From assembly GCA_934565615.1 (NCBI GenBank), contig CAKTIH010000012.1:1-29170 (forward strand): a stretch of 29,170 nucleotides of DNA. The letters run 5' to 3'. The notes below the pieces were generated by a model that was given only the letters and a program-made list of their open reading frames with translations, was not told the origin of the DNA and made no database searches. Every line of letters starts with the position of its first letter. The stretch's first letter is position 1. The stretch comes from an uncultured Oscillospiraceae bacterium. GTDB lineage: Bacteria; Bacillota; Clostridia; Oscillospirales; Oscillospiraceae. A program made the position numbers and the translations under genes. Shown piece after piece: positions 5,439 through 14,014 of this stretch.

Positions 5439-7085
5439 ATGAAGCAGGATCGGCGAAGCACCAAGCTCAGCGCGGCGCAGAAGAAAAAGCTCATCATAAT
5501 CATCGCGGCTGCCGCGGTTCTGATAACCGCGGCGGTAGTCATTCTGAGAAAAAACGTCTCGGAAAAGTACGGCAGAAAGGACGACACGGAGATACTCTCC
5601 GCCGAGGTCACGCGCGGCAGCATCAGCACCTCCGTCTCAGGCTCCGGCCAGCTCAGCGACGACGATGTTGAAACTCTCGATATCCCCGACGGTGTGGAGC
5701 TTGAGGAGATAAAGGCCGTGCGCGGAAGTAAGGTCGAAGAGGGCGACCTGCTCGCGACCGTCGACCTGAACACCGTCATGCTCGCCATGTCCACGGTCAG
5801 CGGCGAGCTCGACACGCTTGACGACGAGATAAACAGCGCCGTCAGTGATTCCGTCAGCAGCTATATAAGCTCCTCCGTCTCAGGCATGGTGAAGAAGATA
5901 TATGCCGCGGCGGGCGACAGCGTTGACGATGTCATGTATGAGCACGGCGCGCTGATGCTTGTCTCGCTCGACGGGTACATGGCGGTCGATATCGATACCG
6001 CCGCGCTCTCCGTTGGGGACAGCGTGACCGTCAGTACCTCCGACGGAGCGGAATACTCCGGCAGCGTCGGCACTGTCCTTGACGGCACGGCGACCGTACT
6101 CGTCACCGATAACGGCCCCGCATATGGCGATACCGTCAGCGTCAAAAGCTCGGACGGCGCCGTCCTCGGCAGCGGCGAGCTGTATATCCATGACGAGCTG
6201 AAAATAGTCGGCTATGCAGGGACTGTGTCGTACCTCAATGTCAGCGAGGGCAGCAGCATCTATTCCGGTGCCACGCTCATGAGCCTTACGGACACGGACT
6301 ACACCGCAAACTACGAAACTCTCCTCTCCGAGCGCAGCGACAAGGAAGCCGTGCTCAACCGGCTCATAAAGATATATAAGGAAGGCGCGCTCTATTCCGA
6401 TATCAGCGGAACCATCAAGGAAATAAACGCCGATTATGACGAGAGCCGCACCGACGACAGCAGCACCGAGGGGCAGTATTTCAGCGTAAGCCCGGATAAG
6501 ACCATGTCCATCCCGGTGAGCGTCGACGAGAGCGAGATCCTCTCCGTCTCTGTCGGGCAGAGCGCCATAGTCACGATCGACTCCATAAACGGCGAGAGCT
6601 TCAACGGCACCGTCACCGAGATCGACCGCGCCGGCACAAGCTCCAGCGGTGTCACGACCTATACCGCGACCATCAGCATCGACAAGACCGACGCCATGCT
6701 CGCCGGTATGTCCGCCTCGGCGACGATAGTCATAGACGGCGTGGACGACGCGCTCCTCATCCCGGTCGATGCGCTCAACAAGACCAGCAGCAGCTATTAC
6801 GTCTACACGAGCTACGACGAGAGCAGTGGCGAGTTCGGCGGCATGGTCGAGGTCACAGTCGGCATATCCAACGCAAACTATGTTGAAATTACCGGCGGCC
6901 TCAACGAGGGCGACACGGTCTATTATAAAGAGCAGCAGACGGCTTCCGGCTTCATGCCCGGCGGCATGGATTTTGGCGGCGGCATGCCGAGCGGCGACTT
7001 TGGCGGAGGTATGCCGAGTGGTGATTTCGGCGGCGGAAATATGCCGAGCGGCGGCCCCGGCGGTATGCCTGGCGGCAGGAACTGA
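5439..7085 (+). CDS. Efflux adaptor (membrane fusion protein, HlyD/MacA-like), first of two
   Basis: 548 aa from the ATG at 5439, which follows GAAAGAGG; the upstream in-frame ATG at 5418 has no ribosome-binding site. A basic N-terminus and one membrane helix (about 18-36) anchor it. The extracellular part has a barrel-sandwich half near 60-110 ('EEIKAVRGSKVEEGDLLATVD'), a long central part with a second lipoyl-like segment ('GTVSYLNVSEGSSIYSGATLMSL') and a beta-barrel region ('ILSVSVGQSAIVTIDSINGESFNGTVTEID'). It then has the membrane-proximal 'LLIPVDAL...GLNEGDTVYY'. Such adaptors stabilise MacB-type transporters and deliver substrate. The tail is unusual: about 40 residues of Gly/Met/Pro repeats (PSGDFGGGM units). 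First gene of a four-gene operon, 15 bp before the ATPase. The exported substrate is unknown. Confidence 0.88.
   Translation: MKQDRRSTKLSAAQKKKLIIIIAAAAVLITAAVVILRKNVSEKYGRKDDTEILSAEVTRGSISTSVSGSGQLSDDDVETLDIPDGVELEEIKAVRGSKVEEGDLLATVDLNTVMLAMSTVSGELDTLDDEINSAVSDSVSSYISSSVSGMVKKIYAAAGDSVDDVMYEHGALMLVSLDGYMAVDIDTAALSVGDSVTVSTSDGAEYSGSVGTVLDGTATVLVTDNGPAYGDTVSVKSSDGAVLGSGELYIHDELKIVGYAGTVSYLNVSEGSSIYSGATLMSLTDTDYTANYETLLSERSDKEAVLNRLIKIYKEGALYSDISGTIKEINADYDESRTDDSSTEGQYFSVSPDKTMSIPVSVDESEILSVSVGQSAIVTIDSINGESFNGTVTEIDRAGTSSSGVTTYTATISIDKTDAMLAGMSASATIVIDGVDDALLIPVDALNKTSSSYYVYTSYDESSGEFGGMVEVTVGISNANYVEITGGLNEGDTVYYKEQQTASGFMPGGMDFGGGMPSGDFGGGMPSGDFGGGNMPSGGPGGMPGGRN
6984..7040 (+). repeat. 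In-frame tandem repeat encoding MPSGDFGGG units
   Basis: Units of 27 bp (6984-7010) and 30 bp (7011-7040) start at successive ATGCCGAG motifs, and a partial third unit begins at 7041. They encode the Gly/Met-rich C-terminus of the first adaptor. The differences between units are mostly third-position, which indicates an older duplication under protein-level constraint. Confidence 0.7.
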
Positions 7086-7100
7086 TAAGGCGGTGGTCAC

Positions 7101-7772
7101 ATGATTCGCATAAAGGATCTCTCCAAGTGCTACCGGATAGGCGACGAGGAGGTACACGCGCTCGATCACGCGAGCCTGCATGTCGCTCCGGGTGAATTTG
7201 TCGGCATCATCGGTCCGTCGGGTTCGGGCAAGTCGACGCTTATGAACATCATCGGCTGCCTCGACGTCGCCGATTCAGGGGAGTACCTGCTTGACGGCAT
7301 CCCCATAGAAAACTACTCGGAAAACGAGCTTGCGCATATCCGCAACCGCAAGATAGGCTTTGTTTTCCAGAGCTTCAACCTTATCCCGAAGCTCACCGCG
7401 GAGGAGAATGTTGAGCTCCCGCTCATCTATCAGGGCATAAAAAAGGAGGAGCGCACAGAGCGCGTCGCGGCGGCGCTCGAGCGCGTGAAGCTCGGCAAGC
7501 GCGCAAACCACTTCCCTACCGAGCTCTCCGGCGGCCAGCAGCAGCGCGTCGCGATAGCGCGGGCGATAGTCACCCGGCCATCTTTGATCCTCGCCGATGA
7601 GCCGACCGGAAACCTCGATTCAAAAACCACCGTCGAGATCATGGATATCTTTCACGAGCTGCACAGTCAGGGCAACACGATCGTCCTCATCACGCATGAC
7701 GATTCTGTCGCCGCGCAGGCCGGGCGGCGCGTGCGGATACTCGACGGACATCTCACTGAGGAGGGCGCATGA
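7101..7772 (+). CDS. ABC transporter ATP-binding protein, MacB/LolD type
   Basis: 223 aa, standard length for a separate nucleotide-binding subunit. Walker A GPSGSGKST is at 38-46, the Q-loop Q90 at 'FVFQSFNLIPKL', the signature LSGGQQQRVAIARA at 142-155, Walker B LILADEPTGNLD at 162-173, and the switch His199 in 'LITHDD'. The 'NLIPKLTAEENVELPL' block is typical of the MacB/LolD/YknY subfamily, which powers mechanotransmission by FtsX-type permeases rather than classical translocation. The ATG at 7101 follows GGTGG. The 3' end overlaps the permease start (ATGATGG), indicating translational coupling. It acts on the cytoplasmic face of the membrane with the permease at 7769. Confidence 0.95.
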   Translation: MIRIKDLSKCYRIGDEEVHALDHASLHVAPGEFVGIIGPSGSGKSTLMNIIGCLDVADSGEYLLDGIPIENYSENELAHIRNRKIGFVFQSFNLIPKLTAEENVELPLIYQGIKKEERTERVAAALERVKLGKRANHFPTELSGGQQQRVAIARAIVTRPSLILADEPTGNLDSKTTVEIMDIFHELHSQGNTIVLITHDDSVAAQAGRRVRILDGHLTEEGA

Positions 7773-8971
7773 TGGACACTCTGAAGCAATCCCTGCGCAT
7801 GGCTGTCAAATCCATTAGCGGCAACAAGCTGCGCGCATTTCTGACGATGCTCGGCATCATCATCGGTGTCATGGCGCTGGTCATCCTCGTCAGCCTTGTG
7901 AACGGCGCGACCAGCACCGTGACCGACACGATCTCAAGCCTCGGCACAAATCTGCTGACCGTGACTGTCAGTGACGATAAGGGTCAGCCGATCAGCTTGA
8001 GCGACCTTGCCGAGTTTTCGGAGACAGACGGCGTCGGCCAGACTGCCGCATGGCAGTCCGAAAGCGCCGTCGGCAAATACGGCTCGAATGCCGAGACGGT
8101 GCAGCTCTACGGCACAACAGCAGCATACTACAACATCCAAGGGCTCAGCATGCTGCTTGGCAGATATATAAAGAGTGCAGACGTGGAGAATGCATCCAAC
8201 ATCTGCGTCATAAACGAAAACGCCGCGCAGGAGCTTATCGGCTACAGCGACTGCATCGGCGAGGAGATTTCGCTGAACGGAATTAAATTCAAAGTAGTCG
8301 GCTTACTTGAGGATAATGACGACTCCCTCACCGCAGTCTTTTCAAGCAATTCCCTCGCGGTATATATCCCTTATACCTCACTGGTGCGGCTGAGCAGCAG
8401 CGTCTCCTCGAAGATAACGTCCTTCTACGTGAGCGCCGAGACCGGCGGCACGACCGCCGAGGCGGAGAATGCAATGTACTCCATCCTCTATGAGCGCTTC
8501 GCGCAGGATGAGGACGCTTTTGAGATCGAAACGCAGGACGCCCTTGAGGACACGATGAGCAGCGTCACCTCCATCCTTGCTATCCTGCTTGGCGGCATTG
8601 CGGGGATATCCCTCATCGTCGGCGGCATCGGCATCATGAATATAATGCTCGTCACCGTCACGGAGCGCACACGCGAGATCGGCATACGCAAGGCCATAGG
8701 CGCGAGCCGCGGCGTGATACTCCAGCAGTTCCTTCTTGAAAGCGTCGTGCTGTGCATGCTGGGCTGCGCGATAGGTATCTTCCTGTCATGGGGCACGCTG
8801 CGGATAATAAGCGTAGTCGTCGCGAGCCTCGACCTGACGTTCAAAATGAACGGCGCGGTCGTGCTCATTGCGGTGCTGTTCTGCTTCATTATCGGCGTCG
8901 GCTTCGGACTGTACCCGGCGAACAAGGCCGCGAAGATGAAGCCCATCGATGCGCTGCATTACGGAGGTTAA
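7769..8971 (+). CDS. ABC transporter permease, MacB/FtsX type
   Basis: 400 aa. The N-terminal amphipathic stretch 'SLRMAVKSISGNKLRAFLTMLGIIIGVMALV' contains the first membrane helix (about 22-45). A large extracellular domain (about 50-265) follows, then three C-terminal helices (about 272-295, 325-350, 360-385). The family hallmark 'GGIGIMNIMLVTVTERTREIG' followed by IRKAIGASRG is intact. This is the Gram-positive YknZ/MacB half-permease organisation with the ATPase as a separate protein. ATG 7769 overlaps the ATPase stop; a second ATG at 7772 is equally possible. In MacB systems the extracellular domain contacts the adaptor hexamer, and here two candidate adaptors flank the pair. Confidence 0.93.
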   Translation: MMDTLKQSLRMAVKSISGNKLRAFLTMLGIIIGVMALVILVSLVNGATSTVTDTISSLGTNLLTVTVSDDKGQPISLSDLAEFSETDGVGQTAAWQSESAVGKYGSNAETVQLYGTTAAYYNIQGLSMLLGRYIKSADVENASNICVINENAAQELIGYSDCIGEEISLNGIKFKVVGLLEDNDDSLTAVFSSNSLAVYIPYTSLVRLSSSVSSKITSFYVSAETGGTTAEAENAMYSILYERFAQDEDAFEIETQDALEDTMSSVTSILAILLGGIAGISLIVGGIGIMNIMLVTVTERTREIGIRKAIGASRGVILQQFLLESVVLCMLGCAIGIFLSWGTLRIISVVVASLDLTFKMNGAVVLIAVLFCFIIGVGFGLYPANKAAKMKPIDALHYGG

Positions 8972-8975
8972 GACA

Positions 8976-10790
8976 ATGCTCAGAAAAATTGGAAAGAAGA
9001 AAACGCTCTTCGCAGCGCTGGCAATCGTTCTCGCTGCGGCACTGCTGATAGCGCTGCTGCCGAACGGCAAGGCTGACACAAGCTCCGTCAATGTAGTGGA
9101 GGAGCTGCTTTCTACCAAAGCCGAATATGGCACGATAGACACGGTGTTCACTTCCGGCGGGTCGATAAGCGACAGCGGCACGGGGAGCATCGCCCTTGCC
9201 GGGTCTGTGAAGCTCCGCAGCTGGGAAGTCAGCGAGGGCGACTATGTCAAGGCCGGTGACCTCCTTGCAACTGTCGACCGCAGCTCGGTGCTGCAGGCGA
9301 TATCGGAGCTTGACGAGCTCATGCAGGAGCTTGACGCGGCGATTGAGAGCAGCCGCTCCGACACAGTGACCTCAGTACTCTACTCCCCCATCGACGGAAC
9401 GGTGACGAAGGTTTACGCCGAGAGCGGCGCTGACGTTGAGGACACGGTATATAATAACGGGGCGCTCATCGTCCTGACCGACAGCGGCGGCAGAGAGGTG
9501 AACGTCGTCGGCTACACGGGCACAGTCTATGCCGTGTACGTCTCCGAGGGCGACACAGTCTCCGCCGGGCAGAGCCTTATCTACCTCAGCGACACGGAAT
9601 ACACCGGAGAATATGAACGGCTCCTGTCCCAGCGGCGCGAGCTTGAAGCGCAGATGCAGGCGCTCTTCGCAGCCTACGAGCGCGGCGGCGTCTACGCCGA
9701 GAGCAGCGGGCGCGTCACTGGGCTTAATGAGGATATACTCAACTCCACCGGCGGCAGTACCGGCAGCGGCACGCACCTCGCGGCGCGGCTTCTCGGCAGT
9801 CTGCAAAGGCTGAATGCCATAATTATCGAGCCTGTCAGTGAAGGTGAAAGCGGGAGCGAAGGCGAAAGCGGAACTACCGAGCCCGGCGGCTCCGAAGAAC
9901 CGACGCCCACTGATCCCGTCGACCCGGAACCCGAACCGGAGCCGGGCGACAGCAAGGTCACGGAAAAGTTCGGCAAGGTAACAGCCGTGGACACGGAGGC
10001 CGGGATAGTCACCGTCCAGCTCACCGACGGCAGTGATCTCACTCTCGACGCGGCGGAGCTTGAAGCTCTCGGCGCTTCGCAGATCAAGGCCGGGGACATC
10101 CTCGCTCTCGGCTATGACGAATCCAACACGCTCATAAGCGTGACCGTATACTCAAGCGGCGGCGATCAGGACGATTCGACCGGCGGCAATGAAATGCCCG
10201 ACGGCATGAACGGCAGCATGGGCGGCGGAACGGCCGGCGGCACTGCGGCTGCCGCTGCCGCTGACGATACGCCCAAGGATTACATCATGGACGAAACGGA
10301 GCTGTGTACCCTGACGGACTATGACACAGCGGAGATAGCCCTCACGGTCGACGAGCTGGACATCGCGCGGCTGAGCATCGGGCAGGCCGTCACGGTGACG
10401 CTCGACGCACTGCCGGGGCAGAGCTTTGACGGTGAGATCACCGAGATCGACCCGAACGGCGAGAACGGCGGCGGCAGCACGAAATACTCTGTTACAGTGA
10501 CGCTCCCGCGCACCGAGGATATGCTGACCGGGATGAACGCGGCGGTACGCGTACAGCTTGCGGAAAACGATGATCTTCTGCTTATTCCCCTCGCGGCGGT
10601 GCAGGAGGACTCGGACGGGATATACGTCTGCACGGGTTACGACAAGAAAAGCGATGAACCGACAAAGCCCGTTGCGATAACTACCGGCCTGTCGGACGGA
10701 GAGAATGTCGAAGTCCTCTCCGGGCTCTCCGAGGGTGACACGGTATATTACCGCTATGCGGACACGCTGGAATACAGCTTTGTAAGATAA
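8976..10790 (+). CDS. Efflux adaptor (membrane fusion protein), second of two, with acidic linker insert
   Basis: 604 aa from the ATG at 8976, which has ACGGAGG eight bases upstream inside the permease stop region; an in-frame ATG at 8949 lacks one. There is one membrane helix (about 9-28). Barrel-sandwich halves are seen at 'LRSWEVSEGDYVKAGDLLATVD' and 'GTVYAVYVSEGDTVSAGQSLIYLSD', and the beta-barrel at 'IARLSIGQAVTVTLDALPGQSFDGEITEID'. Unlike the first adaptor it carries a long insertion after about residue 285. This has a Ser/Glu/Pro-rich linker ('SEEPTPTDPVDPEPEPEPG'), a small beta domain ('GKVTAVDTEAGIVTVQLTDG'), and a Met/Gly/Ala-rich stretch. The two adaptors are clearly homologous but diverged, so this is an old duplication. 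They may form mixed rings with the MacB-like permease. It ends at a strong hairpin. Confidence 0.87.
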   Translation: MLRKIGKKKTLFAALAIVLAAALLIALLPNGKADTSSVNVVEELLSTKAEYGTIDTVFTSGGSISDSGTGSIALAGSVKLRSWEVSEGDYVKAGDLLATVDRSSVLQAISELDELMQELDAAIESSRSDTVTSVLYSPIDGTVTKVYAESGADVEDTVYNNGALIVLTDSGGREVNVVGYTGTVYAVYVSEGDTVSAGQSLIYLSDTEYTGEYERLLSQRRELEAQMQALFAAYERGGVYAESSGRVTGLNEDILNSTGGSTGSGTHLAARLLGSLQRLNAIIIEPVSEGESGSEGESGTTEPGGSEEPTPTDPVDPEPEPEPGDSKVTEKFGKVTAVDTEAGIVTVQLTDGSDLTLDAAELEALGASQIKAGDILALGYDESNTLISVTVYSSGGDQDDSTGGNEMPDGMNGSMGGGTAGGTAAAAAADDTPKDYIMDETELCTLTDYDTAEIALTVDELDIARLSIGQAVTVTLDALPGQSFDGEITEIDPNGENGGGSTKYSVTVTLPRTEDMLTGMNAAVRVQLAENDDLLLIPLAAVQEDSDGIYVCTGYDKKSDEPTKPVAITTGLSDGENVEVLSGLSEGDTVYYRYADTLEYSFVR

Positions 10791-10819
10791 GGGCGGGACG
10801 GCCCGCCGCAATAAGAAAA

Positions 10820-10860
10820 CCAAGCAGAGAACTCCGGCTCAAGCGGAGTTCTCTGCTTGG
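10820..10860 (+). terminator. Terminator of the exporter operon
   Basis: Perfect 17-bp stem CCAAGCAGAGAACTCCG/CGGAGTTCTCTGCTTGG with loop GCTCAAG, followed by TTTGTATCTT. It lies 30 bp after the second adaptor stop. The U-run is interrupted, but the stem is very stable. Confidence 0.8.
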
Positions 10861-10868
10861 TTTGTATC

Positions 10869-10897
10869 TTGACACGTTGGGTAATTTTTGCTACCAT
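10869..10897 (+). promoter_or_regulatory. Promoter for the hydrolase/ZIP transporter unit
   Basis: Consensus -35 TTGACA (10869-10874), 17-bp spacer, -10 TACCAT (10892-10897). It starts directly after the upstream terminator. The resulting leader of about 165 nt to the ATG at 11068 contains an open frame from the ATG at 10944 (beginning MSFSKERKLELINRL), which overlaps the hydrolase start. That frame has no good ribosome-binding site and I do not call it a gene. Confidence 0.65.
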
Positions 10898-11067
10898 GCA
10901 GCCGAAGGAATATTCCCGGCCAAAGGCTCAAAGCGTCCATGCAATGAGCTTTTCTAAAGAGCGCAAGTTAGAGTTAATTAACCGGTTGGCTGCCGATGCG
11001 GCCCAAAAGTGCCGATCAGTGCGGCAGAAATTGAATAAAGGAATACATAAAATCGGAGGTACGGACT

Positions 11068-11874
11068 ATGCAGATATTGGAGCACGGACAGGAGCACGAG
11101 CGCACACTGCTGTTTTTCCCCGGCACGGCGGAGCCTGTATGGGTGTTTGAGCAGACCGTTGCGCTGCTCTCCCAAACTTGGCACGTTTTTCAGGTGATAT
11201 ATGACGGACACCAGCCGGAGTACCCCGGCGACTTCGTTTCCGTGGAGCAGACCGTTGAGGAAGTAACGGCGTATTTGAAGGGCCACAGCGTTGCCCGGCT
11301 GGACGCAGCCTATGGCTGCTCCTTGGGCGGCGCGTGCCTGACCCGCCTGCTGGCGCTGGGCGAGATACCCGTCGGCCGGGCGATCATCGACGGTGGGATA
11401 ACCCCCTATCAGTTTCCGTACCCGGTGCGAAAACTGATACTGGCGCGCGATATTCTGTTCTTCAAAATCGCGGCAAACAGCCGTAAAGTCCTTGAAGCGG
11501 CATTTCCTCCGGAGCGTTTTACGCTTCCAGGACATGATTCCGTAAAGGAGTATGACGCAATGGAGAGCTATCTCAAGACCTACTCCGACCGGACGATACG
11601 CAATGTGTTCTGGTCGGGCAACAATTATGCCTTGCCGGAGAAGCCCGCCGTGCGCGGCACGCCCCTCGCCTATTGGTACGGCGAGGACGAAAAGCGTGAC
11701 CGCCGTGGGAATATACGCTTTATCGAGCGTTACTTCCCGCAGATACAGCTCCGCGAATTTCCGAAAATGGCGCATGCGGAGCTGGTCACAATACATCCGG
11801 AGGACTTCTGCCGGTACGCAGAAGAGTTCCTGACCGGGCAGACTGACGCCGCAAGTAAGCGCGAAGGACGGTGA
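11068..11874 (+). CDS. Alpha/beta-hydrolase fold protein
   Basis: 268 aa. The ATG at 11068 has CGGAGGTACGGACT upstream. Early strand 'TLLFFPGTAEPVWVF' carries the oxyanion-hole-like loop. The nucleophile elbow is GCSLG with Ser85 (AYGCSLGGACLTRL). The late 'WYGEDEKRDRRGNIRF' supplies a candidate acid (Glu/Asp at about 209-211), and His236 in 'MAHAEL' is the likely catalytic base. It has no signal peptide, so it is cytoplasmic. Length and layout fit the broad hydrolase superfamily (esterase, thioesterase or peptidase). The substrate cannot be told. It is coupled to the ZIP transporter with only 4 nt between them, an unusual partnership. Confidence 0.85.
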   Translation: MQILEHGQEHERTLLFFPGTAEPVWVFEQTVALLSQTWHVFQVIYDGHQPEYPGDFVSVEQTVEEVTAYLKGHSVARLDAAYGCSLGGACLTRLLALGEIPVGRAIIDGGITPYQFPYPVRKLILARDILFFKIAANSRKVLEAAFPPERFTLPGHDSVKEYDAMESYLKTYSDRTIRNVFWSGNNYALPEKPAVRGTPLAYWYGEDEKRDRRGNIRFIERYFPQIQLREFPKMAHAELVTIHPEDFCRYAEEFLTGQTDAASKREGR

Positions 11875-11878
11875 AGCA

Positions 11879-12655
11879 GTGGAGGTTTTTCTCGGAATAC
11901 TGATCCCTTTCCTTGGAACGGCAGCCGGTGCGGCATGCGTGTTCTTTATGAAAAGCTCTCTTAGCGATCTGGTCCAGCGCTCGCTCGCCGGGTTTGCAGC
12001 CGGGGTGATGGTGGCCGCTTCGATCTGGAGCCTGCTTATACCGGCGATCGAGCAATCGGCGGCGTTGGGAAAGCTCTCGTTCTTCCCCGCGTTCGCCGGC
12101 TTTTGGCTCGGAGTGCTGTTTCTCCTTACGCTTGACCGCATGATACCGCACCTGCATATAGGAAGCGAGCAGGCGGAAGGCCCGAAGAGCGATCTGAGCC
12201 GTACCGCGATGATGGTCCTGGCAGTCACGCTGCATAACATTCCGGAGGGAATGGCAGTCGGCGTGATGTACGCAGGCTTCCTATCCGGGAGCACCCAGAT
12301 CACGGCGGCAAGCGCGCTCGCGCTGTCCCTCGGGATCGCTATCCAGAACTTCCCGGAGGGAGCAATAATTTCCATGCCGCTCAGAGCAGAGGGGGAAAAC
12401 AGGGGCAGAGCATTCCTCGGCGGGGTGCTTTCCGGCGCAGTGGAGCCGATCGGCGCGGTGCTTACGATCCTTGCCGCGCAGCTCATTATCCCGGCGCTGC
12501 CGTATCTGCTGAGCTTTGCCGCCGGTGCAATGCTTTATGTGGTCGTAGAGGAGCTGATACCGGAAATGTCACAGGGGCGGCATTCCAATATCGGCACGGT
12601 TTTCTTCGCCGCAGGGTTCAGCGTCATGATGGCTCTGGACGTAGCATTGGGCTGA
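11879..12655 (+). CDS. ZIP family divalent metal transporter
   Basis: 258 aa from a GTG start at 11879 with GGACGG upstream, 4 nt after the hydrolase stop. Eight hydrophobic segments fit ZIP topology. The TM4 metal-site motif is present as 'TLHNIPEGMAVGV' (His, Asn, Glu, Gly) and the TM5 motif as 'NFPEGAIISMPL'. The normal first TM5 His is Asn-Phe here ('IQNFPEGA'), as in the GufA/ZupT-like bacterial branch. A short cytoplasmic loop before TM4 (HLHIGSEQAEGPKSD) has two histidines. ZIP proteins import Zn, Fe or Mn into the cytoplasm, and GufA-like members are known in Clostridia. Metal specificity is not readable. Confidence 0.9.
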   Translation: MEVFLGILIPFLGTAAGAACVFFMKSSLSDLVQRSLAGFAAGVMVAASIWSLLIPAIEQSAALGKLSFFPAFAGFWLGVLFLLTLDRMIPHLHIGSEQAEGPKSDLSRTAMMVLAVTLHNIPEGMAVGVMYAGFLSGSTQITAASALALSLGIAIQNFPEGAIISMPLRAEGENRGRAFLGGVLSGAVEPIGAVLTILAAQLIIPALPYLLSFAAGAMLYVVVEELIPEMSQGRHSNIGTVFFAAGFSVMMALDVALG

Positions 12656-12711
12656 AAAACATGGTTTGAGATATAGGTATATACGCTGGGCCGCAAGTCT
12701 GGACCCATAAA

Positions 12712-12749
12712 AAAGCCGCCGCAAGCTTCGTATCGCTTGCGGCGGCTTT
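12712..12749. terminator. Bidirectional terminator between convergent units
   Basis: 15-bp stem AAAGCCGCCGCAAGC/GCTTGCGGCGGCTTT with loop TTCGTATC. On the minus strand it is followed by TTTTTATGG, a good U-tract for ending the catabolic operon. On the plus strand the hairpin serves the ZIP gene, with a weaker tail. Confidence 0.82.
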
Positions 12750-12817
12750 GTCGTGTCAGTCAATTTTGAGAATGGAGGCAATCCTGTCCCGCTGCTTTGT
12801 GTACAAGGATCACGGGT

Positions 12818-14002
12818 TCAGCGGGCCATATTCAGTATCGTTTCCACATCTGCTGCATAAAGCTGCTTGAACGCACCGACAGGCGCGGTATCGCCATTTG
12901 TGCACTTCATTGCCATTTCATGTATCTGTTCATCGGAAAGCTCTGTTATGCCAAGCTCGCGGAGATTCGTCGGCATGCCTATTTTCCTGTAATAGTCACC
13001 CATTGCCTCTATACCCGCAAGCGCCGTTTCCATCGGGTCATCATAATTCATGGTGCAGCCCATGACATTTACGGCAAATTTTGCGAATCTCTCCGGGTTT
13101 ACCGCAACAACGTATCTTGCCCAGCTCTGCCAGATTGCCGTCAGTCCTGCGCCGTGCGCAACGTCAAACATTCCGCCCAGCTCATGCTCTATGCGGTGGC
13201 AGGCAAAGTCTCCCTGCTTTCCGGTCCCGGTAAGGCCGTTGTGCGAGAGGCTGCCCGCCCACATAAGTTCGGCTCTGGCATTATAATCGTCCGGAGTTTT
13301 CAGCGCCTTGACGATATTGTTCTTCACCGTCACAAGCAGCCCCTCTGCCATTGCGTCAACAAGCTCGGTGTTCTTTACGTTTGAGAAATATCTCTCCTGA
13401 GTATGCATCATTATGTCCGCACCGCCGGAGGCCGTCTGGAATGCCGGCAGACTATATGTAAGCTCGGGGTTCATTATGGCAAAGCGCGGCCTTGCAAACT
13501 CAGTATTGAGAGCTTTCTTGAACCATCCGTCCTCATTTGTGATGACGCAGGAATTGCTCGCCTCACTGCCAGAGGCAGCGATCGTCAATACCACGCCAAC
13601 CGGCGCACAGCCCTTGACCGGTGCCTTACCGATAAACATATCCCACAGATCGGCATCCGGGTTTGCCAAGGCATAACCGATCGCCTTCGCGGTGTCGATT
13701 ACACTTCCGCCGCCTATGGCAAGCAGAAAATCTATCCCCTTGCCGAGCGCAAGCTCCGTGCCTTCCCGAACCTTTGAAAGCCGCGGATTCGGCTTGACCC
13801 CGCCGAGCAGGAAATACTCCAGCCCTGCCTCAGTCAGCACCTCCTCCACTTTTCCCAGCAGTCCGGAATTGACCGCGCTCCTGCCGCCGTATACGACAAG
13901 AACTTTCTTCCCGCCGCATGCAAGGATCTCCTCTCCGGCACGCAGCTCCGTGTCCCTGCCAAATATTACCTTTGTCGGTACGCAATAGTCAAAGTTGAGC
14001 AT
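12818..14002 (-). CDS. Iron-type alcohol dehydrogenase (BdhA/YqhD-like group)
   Basis: 394 aa from the ATG at 14002, eight bases after AAGG; the ATG at 14008 is only two bases from it. The N-terminus MLNFDYCVPTKVIFG is characteristic. The nucleotide site has GGGS (97-100) in 'AIGGGSVIDTAKAIG', and YGGRSAVNSG at about 38-47 fits NADP(H) preference. Metal ligands are all present: Asp196 and His200 ('GGADIMMHTQE'), His269 ('FACHRIEHELGG') and His283 ('VAHGAGL'). This fits the butanol-dehydrogenase branch of group III alcohol dehydrogenases, which usually reduce aldehydes. As last gene of the catabolic operon, 12 bp after the second enolase-superfamily gene, it may reduce a semialdehyde or oxidise the hydroxyacid substrate. 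Confidence 0.93.
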   Translation of the reverse strand: MLNFDYCVPTKVIFGRDTELRAGEEILACGGKKVLVVYGGRSAVNSGLLGKVEEVLTEAGLEYFLLGGVKPNPRLSKVREGTELALGKGIDFLLAIGGGSVIDTAKAIGYALANPDADLWDMFIGKAPVKGCAPVGVVLTIAASGSEASNSCVITNEDGWFKKALNTEFARPRFAIMNPELTYSLPAFQTASGGADIMMHTQERYFSNVKNTELVDAMAEGLLVTVKNNIVKALKTPDDYNARAELMWAGSLSHNGLTGTGKQGDFACHRIEHELGGMFDVAHGAGLTAIWQSWARYVVAVNPERFAKFAVNVMGCTMNYDDPMETALAGIEAMGDYYRKIGMPTNLRELGITELSDEQIHEMAMKCTNGDTAPVGAFKQLYAADVETILNMAR

Positions 14003-14014
14003 ACACATTTCCTT

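Noticed and set aside
6984..7040. Short tandem repeats considered as a CRISPR-like or VNTR array
   Set aside because: They are in frame within the adaptor gene, have no spacers, and encode a Gly/Met-rich tail.
5880..7181. 433-codon minus-strand open frame opposite the first adaptor
   Set aside because: Antisense shadow of a recognisable membrane fusion protein; the translation is Ala/Val/Asp-rich with no motifs.
10978..12486. 502-codon minus-strand open frame opposite the hydrolase and ZIP genes
   Set aside because: It covers two real genes in opposite orientation, and the real genes carry catalytic and transport motifs. The shadow has none.
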